A stretch of 62,000 bases of DNA from Symbiodinium natans (lineage: Eukaryota > Sar > Dinophyceae > Suessiales > Symbiodiniaceae): assembly GCA_905221605.1 (NCBI GenBank), contig CAJNDS010002737.1:1-62000 (forward strand), given 5' to 3'. Below, in pieces: positions 1-12,300 of the stretch. The translations under genes were made by a program, and so were the position numbers. The notes under the pieces were generated by a model. It was not told where the DNA came from. It worked only from the letters and a program-made list of their open reading frames with translations, and made no database searches. How positions within the stretch are numbered: position 1 is the first letter of the stretch; every line of letters begins with the position of its first letter.

Positions 1-1905
1 TTTTAGTCGAGAAATAAAACTAAATGAATCTAAAATTGATCAAACAGACAACACCATAACAACCCAAAACCACCAAAGCGGACCAAGCGAACAACACCAT
101 AACAACCCAAAACCGACCAAGTAGACACCGTGACAACGAACATCCGACCAAACAGACAACACCGCGACAACCCAAAACAAACAGACAACACCATGACGGC
201 CCAAAACCGACCAAGCAAACAATACCATAGCAACCCAAAATCGTCCATACAGACTAAGCGGACAACACCATCACAACCCAAAATCGCCCAAGCCGACAAC
301 ACCGTGACAACCCAAGCGGACCAAGCGGACAACACTATGACAGCCCAAAACCGACCAAACAGACAACACCATGACAACCCAAAACCACCCAAACGGATCA
401 AGCGGACAACACTATGACAGCCCAAAACCGACCAAACAGACAACACCATGACAACCCAAAACCACCCAAGCGGACAACACCGTGACAACGAACATCCGAC
501 CAAACAGACAACACCGTGACAACCCAAAACCACCCAAGCGGACCAAGCGGACAACACTATGACAACCCAAAACCGACCAAGCAGACAACACCATGACAAC
601 CCAAAATCGCCCAAGCGGACCAAGCGAACAACACCGTGACAACCCAAAACCGACCAAGCAGACAACACCATGAGAGCCCAAAACCGCCCAAGCGGACAAC
701 ACCATGACAGCCCAAAACCGACCAAGTAGACAATTTCGTGACAACCCAAAACCACCCAAGCGGACAACACCATGACACCCCAAACGACGAAGCGGACAAC
801 ACTGTGACAACCCAAAACCGCCCAAGCGGACAACATCGTGACAACCCAAAACCGACCAAGCGGACAAGACTGTGACAACCCAAAACCACCCAAGCGGACC
901 AAGCGGACAACGCTATGACAGCCCAAAACCAACCAAGCGGACAACACCGTGACAGCCCAAAACCACCCAAGCGGATCAGGCGAACAAATTGTGATAGCCC
1001 AAAACCGACCAAGCAGACAATACCGTGACAGCCCGAAACCGCCTAAGCGGACCAAGCGGACAACACCGTGACAACCCAAAACCGACCAAGCGGACAGCAC
1101 CGTGACAGCCCAAAACCGCCCAAGCAGACAACACCGTGACAGCCCAAAACCGACCAAGCGGACAACACCATGACAACCCAAAACCACCCAAGCGGACCAA
1201 ACGGACAATACCACAACAACCCAAAACCGACCAAACAGACAACACCATGACAACCCAAAACCACCAAAGCAGACCAAGCGGACAACACCATAACAACCCA
1301 AAACCGACCAAGCAGACAACACCGTGACAGCCCAAAACCGCCCAAGCGGACAACACCGTGACAACGAACATCCGACCAAACAGACAACACCGTGACAACC
1401 CAAAACAAACGGACAACACCATGACGGCCCAAAACCGACCAAGCGGACAGCACCGTGACAACCAAAAACCGCCCAAGCGGACAACACCGCGACAGCCCAA
1501 AGCCGCCCAAGCGGACAACACCGTGACAGCCCAAAACCGACCAAGCGGACAACACCGTGACAGCCCAAAACCGCCCAAGCGGACAACACCGTGACAGCCG
1601 AAAACCGACCAAGCGGACAGCACCGTGACAGCCCAAAACCGCCCAAGCGGACCAAGCGGACAACACCGTGACAGCCCAAAACCGACCAAGCGGACAGCAC
1701 CGTGACAGCCCAAAACCGCCCAAGCGGACAACACCGTGACAGCCCAAAACCGACCAAGCGGACAGCACCGTGACAGCCCAAAACCGCCCAAGCGGACCAA
1801 GCGGACAACGCCGTGACAGCCCAAAACCGACCAAGCGGACAACACCGTGACAGCCAAAAACCACCCAAGCGGACCAAGCGGACAACGCCGTGACAGCCCA
1901 AGGAA
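1..1905. repeat. 34-bp minisatellite array
   Basis: Tandem repeat with a unit of about 34 bp built around ACAACACCGTGACAGCCC, AAAACCG and ACCAAGCGG. Copies alternate between CGACCAAGCGG and CGCCCAAGCGG, and some carry an extra GACCAAGCG. Copies near 1,450-1,900 are the most uniform, and those near position 1 are more diverged. The array continues off the left edge. Stop codons are nearly absent on the minus strand, so it gives long Cys/Leu/Gly-rich reading frames in all three minus frames; these follow from the repeat and are not genes. Confidence 0.93.
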
Positions 1906-1924
1906 AGCCCAAACCTCAATCCGG

Positions 1925-2025
1925 ACAATTCCTAAAATTCCGGGAATTTTCAGCTCCGGGGAATTCCCAAAATTCCCGGGATTTTTAGACAATAAGCGTT
2001 AAAATTCCCGGAATTTTCAGGATCA
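1925..2025. repeat. Cluster of AAAATTCC/GGAATTTT palindromes
   Basis: Three near-copies of a perfect or near-perfect inverted repeat of the form AAAATTCC(C)GGAATTTT, each usually followed by CAG or TAG, lie within 100 bp directly after the 34-bp array. They could form short hairpins. No coding potential is visible. Confidence 0.8.
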
Positions 2026-3478
2026 CCCTGCAAGGCCCTCACAAGCAGCCAAATGGACCGGAAGAGGAGGCGGGGCATCCGACGGGGCGGCCGCAGAGCG
2101 AAAATAGGGGTCGAGCCCGTAGCCTTTTATAGGGATATATATACATTGTGTATTCTAGATCTAGCACTCAAAATTTGGTGAAAATTTAAAGACTAGGGCG
2201 TTTCTTCATGAAATCGTCCGAAATTTCGTGATTTAGTTGTCCTGACACTGCCTGAGCTCTAGCATTGCACCTGAATCTTACTTGTTTTGCTAGATGAATT
2301 ACGCCTTCTTCGAGGTCCTTGTGAACAAGAATCTTAGGCATCGAGTCTTGCTAATGGACAAAGGATGGCTTCAGCATCTAGATATATCCGGAGCAGGCCG
2401 GCGCCATGGTTTCGATATCAGCTGTTGGCCGCCTTTGGCGCTAGAAACATTGCGTGCTGGCCGCCTTTGGCGCCAGAAAGATTGCGAAAAGACCGGTCGA
2501 GCGGGTCCTGGGCTACCTCAAAACGCCCGGTGATTGTGTTTGGGAGCAGGCAGCCTTGAGCGCCATCATGTTCTATGCGCGCGATGCGTTTGCGAGTCGG
2601 CGGCCTTGGGCGCCATGCGATATACTTACTGCACGCTTTACAGACATTAATTGACTTGTAACTTTCAAAACCATGACGTCGTGGTGGTAGTCACTTCAGA
2701 CTGTCTCTCCGCTGGCTTCGCTTGTGCTACGCAAAAGTGTCCGCTTCATGCTTCTTCTTTGCTCATGCGCGGCATTGGATTTTTCACGATTTGACGAGCT
2801 TGGGGCGTGGTTGCGTGAGCACTACCGAGCTTCTTCTTTTCTTTAAACACCGCTGCTGGAAGCAGCGGGCCAACTCTAGTTTTTTAATAAACAGCCGAAT
2901 GATTTCGTCCTCCTCCTGAAGAATATTTTCCTTCGGGGCTTTTGGGGCTAAACTTGTGAACCAAACCAATGCTGAGCATGTATCCAGAATCAAGGATAGA
3001 GAAGTTTTAAGTACAATACTTTTGCAAGTGTTCGTATGAGTACTTGCAAAAGTCATATCTGGTGAAACAGATGGCGCTTTTAGCGCGGGTATTTACACAT
3101 CATGTCTTGGTTGACATAAATAGTCGTACCTAGTGGCCTGTGTGGCCGATGCAGAGCCCCTGTGCACGCAGGAACACAGCTGTCCTGTTAGCACTCTCCG
3201 TGCACCAGACCCATTCGTCGATAGTACCTTGTCTGCTTCGTTGGATGAGAGTTCGGAGTCAGGCACGACGTAGGTTGAAGCTTCCGAGGCTGCCACGGAT
3301 TCTGCATCACCCCGAGAGGCGTGTTGGCAGGGATCGAGTGCAGTGTTGATGCGCCCATGATTTTGGCCACGCGCCCAACCTGCGTGACATCTGCTATAGC
3401 ATGCTGCTACACGCAGCCATTTCGCCAAGGAGGGAGGAGTAGTCGTGCAGGGATGTTGCAACATGAAAGCTGTGTGTC
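2026..3478. other. Mostly non-coding; small degenerate repeat
   Basis: No confident gene. An imperfect direct repeat around GGCCGCCTTTGGCGC followed by AGAAA and ATTGCG occurs twice at about 2,427-2,490, with looser GGC(A/G)GCCTTGxGCGCCAT copies to 2,620. A weak minus-strand exon candidate at about 3,215-3,320 ends at a GTACTA donor after the peptide SELSSNEADK. Nothing else is supported. Confidence 0.4.
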
Positions 3479-3631
3479 TCAACTGCCTCCAAGCAAAGGC
3501 AAAACAGACTCGGGGATTGACACATTACTTCTCAACCGTATGTCAATGACTTGGTGCAGCAGCAGCAGCACCTCTCGCTCACGGACAGGACTTCGCACCT
3601 TTTCAAAGGCGGCATAAGGCTCACTTGGCAG
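3479..3631 (-). CDS. Possible 3' terminal exon, unknown protein
   Basis: A 50-codon open stretch begins right after a TTCCAG acceptor and ends in TGA. The peptide starts LPSEPYAAFEKV and ends SVLPLLGGS, with a helix-like REREVLLLLHQVIDIRL centre. Composition looks coding and the strand agrees with the rest of the window. No family is recognised and no upstream exon could be joined with confidence. It could be a chance open frame. Confidence 0.3.
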   Translation of the reverse strand: MPSEPYAAFEKVRSPVREREVLLLLHQVIDIRLRSNVSIPESVLPLLGGS

Positions 3632-3639
3632 CTGGAACC

Positions 3640-6600
3640 TCAACGGCGTTAAGTACCAGGCACTGCGCAAATGCTCCCACTCCCAATGCAACGGCTGAGG
3701 AGACCTTGAAGCACTTCTCTGGCACTCGAGGCACATTGCTGCGATTTGGTCACATGAGATCCAAGCTAGAACTAACGATTTTCGCCTGAAGACGCGTAGG
3801 CTTCAACTAAGGATCTTTGAGCTCTCGAGGAAGACCATCGTAAGGGCTTTTCTATCTATGTATACATACATATACAAGAGGCATCTATCCCTGCTCTTCC
3901 CTTAACAATGGTAACGCACTAGCGAGAGGCTTGCATCAGCATGCTTGGCACTAGCAATAGAACATTCATCATCACTATAAACGTAAGAGCAAAGTAAATA
4001 TTACAATGATTCGAAATGAATCGCTCCGATATCGGACAACGTCAAGTTCTTCGCTTTCGCATGCGAATGACAAAGCGAAACGACGGCAAGACGAGAGCAC
4101 GTATACCAACAAGCGAGAAGTGGAACAAGGTTCGGGGCAAAATGTTTTGGTGCAAGGCAACTCCTCCGTCAGAGTCCTTTGCTGACAAGGAGGCAAACTG
4201 TACGGCGGCTGACGTCAGACTTTCCACGGCATGAACGGGCCTCATCTTTCCAATCCGAAGCAGCACACAATATGCCCCCAGCATGAGCTCTTGGACACTT
4301 GTCTGGCCTTTGACTGCAGCATTTTGTTTTTGTGCGTGATCAATTTGGCTTGAGACTAATTGAAAACACGCTAAAGCCTGCACACGATGCTTCATGCAGA
4401 CTAAAAGCGTTAAAAAAGTTGGATGTGATGCCTGAAGGGTCGGCACATAAAAAGAAAAGAATCCTGTAAATATCTCGTTCTGCAGGAACGGAGAAGTGAA
4501 AATCGCAAAAGCTCAACACCTGGGCACCTGGGGTCCATTTGAGGGTCGCACGCTGGGGCTGCACCCCCCTTTGCAGTAAATTTCCGTTGTCGGCTTATGT
4601 CGCCATGATCGCCACCAAAGTCATATCGGTCAGCCACGTATCAAAGATCTGAACCGCGGAAAGCGCGTGAAAAAAACAAAGACGGAAGATGGGGTGGAGC
4701 CATGGTCTCAACTTGCTGCTACACAGAAGCAAAGGGCGTCCAAAAAAAAATGACAAGAAAGTGCCCTGTGCACACCTGAATGCTAGACCTCCCGAAAAAG
4801 CTGCACATACAAGACTGCCCATAAAGGGCCCGGAACATCCAACGCAGTTTTTAGAAAGGTGACTTGGGACGGTGGGCAGGCTCATGAAGCAGGGCCGGCC
4901 AAGATGGGCGCCGATGTGACATGGTCAATGAACATGAAGCCATAGCCAGCGCAGCACCAGTCAATGGGGCTTATTGTGAATTTAGATCTCACACACTCCG
5001 ACAGACGACACCTGACACATCCTGGCACTGAGGCCATTGCCAATGGAGCTGCGTGCGGGACAACGAGGAAGGTGGTCTTGATGATTCCTCCGAAGGGGCG
5101 AGCTGCGCGGCTTGGCTTCGTGGTTTCGTGTGCGTCGGTCTTTGGTTGTCTTCAGTGACTCCAAGGATGGTGCTGAGCCCGATCTCACAGACGGAGCAGA
5201 CCGAGATGTACTAAGACGTCCAGGGCTACCCGGTCTAGAAAGGCCTCACATGACTCACATTGACTGACATTCACACACAATTTACAATGCACGATACGTA
5301 ATTAACATTTCTTGCTTCCTTTGCCACCACCGTCTCACCACTGAGACTTTGGCCGGTTGCTGGCCTGGACAGGGACACTTCCCATCACGCGTGAAAGCCT
5401 GTGATGCGCCAATCCTTGCAACAAAAACACAAGAGATTCTCTGGTGAACCGTACAAGTGACGCACCACCAGCCCCGTCCGACCTTCCCCTTACTAGGGCG
5501 CACCGTGACGGACCAGTCATGCAGTTGAAGATGCAACTTAATTCCTGCAGCCCTGCCATGCCAGCAGTGTAGTCCATTGTAGTCCATGTCGTTGTTCAAA
5601 CAGAGTGTTCCGAGCCTGAATACCTCCTGGATCTTCTTGGTTCTGCTGGGCTACAAGTGCGTGCCCGACACACCCCAACCTATGCCTCAGACACTCGTTC
5701 TTTTCGGGGCCACTTTTCAGCAGCGCAAGCACTGCGTGCCGACTATGTGGTACAAGACTAGTCCAGGATTGTGTGACCAAGACAGTTTAAACGGAATTTT
5801 GATTGCAAGGAGTCCGACCGCCTCTGCGTGTTTCGGTAGCTTAGGGCGTGGAAGAAAACACAAGGACAAGTGCACAACACGAGACAAGATGATGTCAATT
5901 TCGAAGCTGAAAGACACGAGAGACACAATGAGACCCACTTATTGACCCACATTGGCCCACTTGCTTGGCAGCCGCTTGCTTGGAACAACTTGTCCCTGCC
6001 ACCCCTTGGCCTGTCGAAGGCGCTGGTGTAACCAAGTCCGTGAATGCAGACTGGCCTGCTTCGAAAAGCAACTGCAGGGACTGTTAAAAGCACAGCACAT
6101 GTGAAAAAACATGATAAACACTCGTCACACATACTATATCATGCTTGCTATGTCATGTCCAGTCATGTTCTGTATCAAGTTGTGTGATCGTTGTGTCGCT
6201 GTGTTGCTCTGACGAGGCCTTCTGGGCTTCTTGTCGTTTGGCAATCCGCCCCTGCCCAGCTGAGCCAGCGTCGCACCGACCTCGAGCTCTGTTGAAAGTT
6301 TTGGATCTCTTGGCTTTGCGTCACTTCAGATTACATCGAAACTTCAGGGCTCAACTCCATACGGGGTCAGTGAGGCGCAGCTCTCCCCGATCACGGCCAT
6401 GCGTCAACCTTCAAACTTATATCTTCAGTTTGCTCACGACGCTTCGCTCGGCGATACTCTGTGATATCGGACTCCATTGGGCGGCCCTCACTGCGCCTGC
6501 ACGCTCATGAGACTATTGAGATGCAAGTGTCCAGCCCTAACTTCAGCCAGATAGCAGCGGTCAGGGCGGACAGCTAGACACCACAACACGCACCCGGCAT

Positions 6601-9390
6601 TCAACGAGCTTGCGTACGTAAACCCTGGACATGGTGGCAGATGAGAAGATGCGACTTCGATCGAGGATGGACAGAATAGCTCGTGCGACCTTGCATCTTG
6701 CTTTCAGGCTCACAAGCTGCCCAACTTTCAGCAGCTTTTGCCACGATTGCACAGGCATCGCTTCATCTGGAAAAGCTGCGTCCTCTGCGATGCACCCTTC
6801 CACGCCTGGCAACAAGCTGAGGACATCCACCAATCGCTTGTTGAGGAAATGATATCTCAGCAGAAGAAACCAACATCGTAGCTGAAGGGACAGACGAACC
6901 CTTGTTTGTCCCTCTCGTCGGATAGACTCCCGACTCTGGATCGTGTTTCTAGCGACAGTATCCTTGGACTCAAGAAGCGAGACCCAGAGGACCCGGGACA
7001 ACAGGACCTGTGTGAGGACCTTGTGCGCTCGCGTGCGTTTCTTCAGACTGGTAAACCAGTTTCGGTGAAGAGCAGGAGGCGCGGCAGGCGGCAGCACACC
7101 ACATCGGACCGACTAGGCACGGCATTTGAAGCGCCTGCACATAGAAAGGTTGACTTTGACGATGGCGGGATATGCCATCCTACAATGTTGAAGCAATTTT
7201 GTTCGGCCCATTTCGGCGCCGACCGGGTGGCTGCCAGTTGCTTGGCCTGCTGTGTTTGCACGCAAACGGCTGCATCGTGCCGCATCAACAATAGCAATAG
7301 TAGTGATCCGATGGGCGTGTGACAATGTGACATGAGAAGTATTACTGCTTCTCTTGAAGAATTCAGGGGTGACTTACGAGTAAAAGATGATGAAACACTA
7401 GGAAAGTAAAGTTACAAGCCAACGCGCCTTCGCGAGCTCCCTCGGCTCCTGGAACCTCGGGGCTCTAGAAGCTCTCGACGCTCGTGGTACTATTGTAGCC
7501 ACCCCTGTAAGAGCACATGGGTTCAGGTCGAACGGTCCGCCTAGGACTAGGGACCCCAGGTGGACGGAACCTACCCATGCGCACTTGGACTCGGACGAGT
7601 ACGATTCCTGCGATCATGGTGACGTCGGCCGCCTAAGTGGAATGCACATGTCAGGTCGGTGAGCTGGAAGGTTCATGCTGAGGATGTCACATCGCCGCCT
7701 GCGTGCAGACCTCCTTCAGGCGTTGGAGTGTGAACGATATCGGTTAATTCCACCTTTGCTGACATAACTGTCTCCCTCCGATCCCAAAGCGCCCACTTCC
7801 ACCAACAAAGGTTAAGGCTCCGCAAGCTGGTGAGCATCATGAGCACATCGTGAGCACATCAACATCAGCAGGAAGAAACCCCCCCGAATGGCGCGGGTTG
7901 GTCGACAGCCCGATTCAGAGTCCATCAGAGTCAACCAGCGTCAATCCGGCCTCCCAGGGCTTGGAGGCCTTCGCCTGACCAGCGCAGATGTGCAGAACGA
8001 AATCCCAGTTGCCCAGTTGGCTCTTGAGAGATCAAGGTAGCAGCACAGTGCTTCCTTGCAGCACAAGAAGGCTGTGCCTCGAACTGGAAGACGACTCTCT
8101 TATCCGGCCTGCATGAGTGCATGAGACACGGCATTTGAAGCACTGCATTGAAGCGCCTGATAGCCTGTTTCATATCAAAAACAATCGCATGCCGAAACCT
8201 CTGTTTCGGCGGTTTCTGCTTGGGCTCTTTGAACGGCCTTGTTGCTCGACCGCAATCAAGAATGTGCAGCAACTTTGCTGTTCACGACTCTTCTTGAGGA
8301 TTGTGAGAAGGACTGCTGGACACTTTGGATGGATCAGAAATGATCGAAATACACACTGGTCGCAGCTGCGACCGGCACCTCCCCTCGACTTTAGAGAGGA
8401 CTTGTCCTGCATGACAGTCAATCAATATGCAAGTTCCATTTGTCGAAATGTGCGGCACGGGCCTCCTCAAAAGGACTCACCGTCACCTAGGCTAGATGCA
8501 AGAACATCTATCCAGGACACCCCAGCTCACCCCGCAGCACTGTCATCTCTTGCAAGCTGTGGACGCTGAAGCCGAGGGCTTTCAAGAGCGCGGTCTGTGC
8601 CGCACTCCCCAACTTTGTGTCCTTCGAGGAGCACACCGAAGATGCCAAAAACATGCCGAAGATGTGAACAGGGCCAGCTGCTTAAAACTCAAAGTCATAG
8701 CATGAGAGAAGCTTGCGCAAACGCAAACCAAATCTGGTGCACTAGCAACAGGAATCACATTGGAATGGAGCTTGTCGCTTGCGCTCACTTGCTCCAGCGA
8801 GTCCCTACTCAAGTCAAAGCAACGGTAACCTGGTTCCTGTGAACTGTGACTCTCCTATGACTCCTGGAATCGCCTGGCGCTGCATGCGGCATTCTTGTTC
8901 GCGATCGCCAGCCATTCAATTCTTACTGCACTAATGAAGTGTGAACTGGTGGCCGGCCTCAAGCTGCGATCAAGCAAGGACTCTACGTTGGTATGGCATG
9001 ACCACAAATTCACAAATGCAGTTGCAGATGCTTAGTCCGGCGTGGACAAAAAAATTCTGCTGCCATCCATACTGACATTCTTGTAGAATGGGATACAAGT
9101 GGCAAAGCTCAACTGCGCTGGCTAACTAGGCGATCATGGTGAAACAGCTCATGACATACAACTCCTATGCAAAGATGCAGAAGGGTATGCTTCGCATTCC
9201 CTTCTGCGCACTGCGTTAACAAAGAGTGGTTTGTTGGACAGCATGCCTGCAAGGCATGCCAGTCGACACTATGAATGCAAGCGCATCCACATGCGCTTTG
9301 AGCAATCACATGGCGAAAGATAGCGTTGGATAAAGACGGATACATTCGCAAATCACGATGACCGAAATGTCACATATTACACATTAAAGT
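3640..9390. other. Long stretch without a confident gene
   Basis: Six kilobases 3' of the giant minus-strand gene. Reading frames here are short, overlapping and of mixed composition. The best exon-like piece is minus strand, about 6,610-6,870, with peptide RLVDVLSLLPGVEGC and later KLLKVGQLVSLKARC, but its borders are not clear. No repeats of note. Confidence 0.4.
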
Positions 9391-9399
9391 GCCGATGTG

Positions 9400-12300
9400 T
9401 CATGATGGACCTTCACGGGTATCATCATTGCGCAAGCTGCGCGCTGATCTCGAAGTCTGCGACGGGCCGTTCATCAGGCTTAACTGCTGACCATCTGTGC
9501 GCCTTGCGACAACAGGACTCTGGACCTGTAAGGAGTCTTGCGACACCATGGAAGCGAAGGTTGAGGACTGCTTCAATGATCGCAATGACGGCTTCTCGGG
9601 CACGGACTTTGCCTTTGAAACAGGCCTTAATCGTGAAGGTGATGGCTTCGGCTTTGGTCTTGACATGTTGCTGATGTTGATTCTCTGCTGACTGCGGGGT
9701 ACGGTGTCAGCTGTCCTTCTTGATTTTCTCTCCCATCGGTTGAAGAGATCTTGCTCTAGAGCTGCATCCTCATAGTTCCCAGGGTTACCAACTTCTTGCG
9801 GTGGCTGCATCAGATCAGGTCGCGAAGTGGGTGGTCCAGAAGTGTACGTCCTTGAAGACAACTGGGCCTGAATGGCCAATTGCATCTTTTCAAACGGCGA
9901 CTCTTCCTCCTCTTCTTCAGAGGCCTCTTCTTCTTCCTGATTCGCTTGATTCGCTTGATTTGCTTGCTCAGCTCTTATAAGGCTTGAACGACTGATGGTG
10001 CGAGATGAGATGTCACCCTGATTTGGGCCCAGAGAACCTTCCTCCTCTTCGTCATCGAGATCCACGGCCAAGTGATCTGGAACATTCTGCAGCTGTGGGC
10101 CACTGCTGAAGGTTTCGATGCGCCTCTCACTTGGCTGTGATCTCTCGGCATCGTCTTCAATGATTGCTGTTGCAGATGCTCTCAGCCCGTCGTCGACGCT
10201 GGCTTCTGATGCCCCCCTGCGCAAGCGCGCTTGTTGGAGAAGGTCGGCTGTTTGAGCTTTGGCAGACGCAGCCTCTAAGGCAATCATAAGGCTTTCGTCT
10301 CGGGTTGGTGGTGCCGCGATGAACTCGCTGTTCGTCTCATGCTCAGAATCGGCGTACGACAGTTGCTTTAGCGCAGCCTGATTGATGAAATCGTCATCTA
10401 CCTCGTTCCAAGCATCGCGTCGGAGAAGTTCCTGGCGCATGACAGAGCGAGCAACGAACTCTTCGAAAACACTTCCAACTGCGCAGCCAAAGACAACCGC
10501 TGCTGTAAAGCCAAACACAGGGTTCCACTCGGCCGCCAAAACAGCTACACCCAAGAAGGTGAAGAAGCCTGCAAGTTGGGGAGGATTGTCCAGCATCTTA
10601 TTGACAGCCAAAGCCAAGACGATGCCGGAGAAGTTTCCAACTCCAAGAGCAAATAGTGCCTTCACTGTGCTGCTCACTATACTACTCTCGACGCTCGGCC
10701 CAAAAGCAGCCTCCGCCACCACGTTCCCAATGAGCCCTGACAAAGGAACACCCACGGCGCCCCCAAGCTGACGCACAGTCCTGAGGACTCGCTGGGTGGG
10801 CGAGTCCCGCCAATTGCGTGGGCCAGGGCCATCGTCCTCTTTGTATGGACGGTTCTCGAGCAGCACCATCTTCAAGCTCACGAACTGCGCAGCAGCACTA
10901 AGAACCACCCCTGTAACCGCACCACGAACCGTTACCATTGCCTTGTCATCCTTGTAAGCGAGGATGTCTCTGAAGGCTGTGAGCGTGTTCGTGCGTTCAT
11001 CACGGAGGGAAACCACTCCAACACCAACTCCCACTGTCAACGAGTAGAGAATTTTCACAACCAGCGGAACGACTGCCCTGCGAGGTGGATCCCCAGGCTG
11101 CGGGCTGCTTCGCTCTAAGCAGGCATTCACCGCCAATGTCAACATGCTTGTGGTATATCCTGCGATGCATCCAATGATCAAGCCGTCGGCAAAGGAAGCC
11201 CATCCATTCGTGCTGGCACTGTTGGTTATGAGGATGGCCACCGGCCCACCGGCAATGACCTGACCCACAACAGTTCGAGGAATGTAGTTCTTGGCATTCT
11301 GGATACCTTCTACTGCCTCCAGAGTGCGATAGAGTGCTCCAAGCAGAAAGCTCAACAAAGGATCCAGAAGGTAGGCACTCAAGCCTTTGAATGTAGCACA
11401 CATGAAGCCTGTTTGAAGAACAAATCGTCCCTGTTCCACCAGATTCTTCTCTGTCAGTGTGAACGTGCCTAGCAAGCAACAGATGTAAATCGAAACGCTG
11501 CTAATGCGCTTGACCACTGGTACCACGTATTCAATGAGAAGCGTCAAGAATTCCGCAGTATAGAGGAACAAGTTGGGTACAATCTTCTTCTTGCTGATTT
11601 GAGGTCTGGCCGTTTCTGGTGCTCTGGAGGCAGACATGCATGTAAGCTTCTTCCCCCAGTAAATGAAAGGAGGGTCATTAAGGTACTCGGACGCTTTGCC
11701 CAGTAGTGCACCATAAGGCACAATCTGGGTAGTAATGCTGATCGTTCGACCTGTGGCGGTCATCATCAGGTCATATGGCGTGTGGATCTTTCCACATGTT
11801 CTGCATGGTTGAGGATCCCACAACACTTCGGCGTAGACCCGCGCCCTCTCTGCAACCAGGAAGGCCTCTATGTTCCACCAGTCCAACCACAAGCCGCAGA
11901 GTGTGGGGAATGCAGCGAAGAAGACGTTGCACCGCACAATTCCGCCGCCGGGCCCTGTCCCATCGGGATCCAAGCCATCCAGGTCGATGGCCAGGAACCT
12001 TCCCACGCGCTCGAGCAAGTAGTCCTGGCCCATGAAGTGGCCGTTGACGGCAATGAACACGAAGACGATGCCTCCCGAAGCGCTCAGGAAGAGTAGCGTT
12101 CGCCCCATGTAGAGTGCCAGGGTGTCATCGTGCTCACACATCCACACAGTTTGCTGGAAAGGGTTTGCGAACAGCAGGGCACGAGTGAAGAGCACCATGG
12201 AGAGCTGGATGATGGCAAAGGACAGCCCCAACATGCCCATGATCGAGGACTGCGCGAAGATGCGCTGGCATTCCGGCCGGGTTGATCTTGACATGCTACG

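Noticed and set aside
1-1905. CRISPR-like array
   Set aside because: Units are contiguous tandem copies without unique spacers, in a eukaryotic context.
30-1992. Open frames up to 632 codons in all three minus frames, Cys/Leu/Gly-rich
   Set aside because: They run through the 34-bp array in every frame at once and repeat its unit; absence of stops comes from the repeat.
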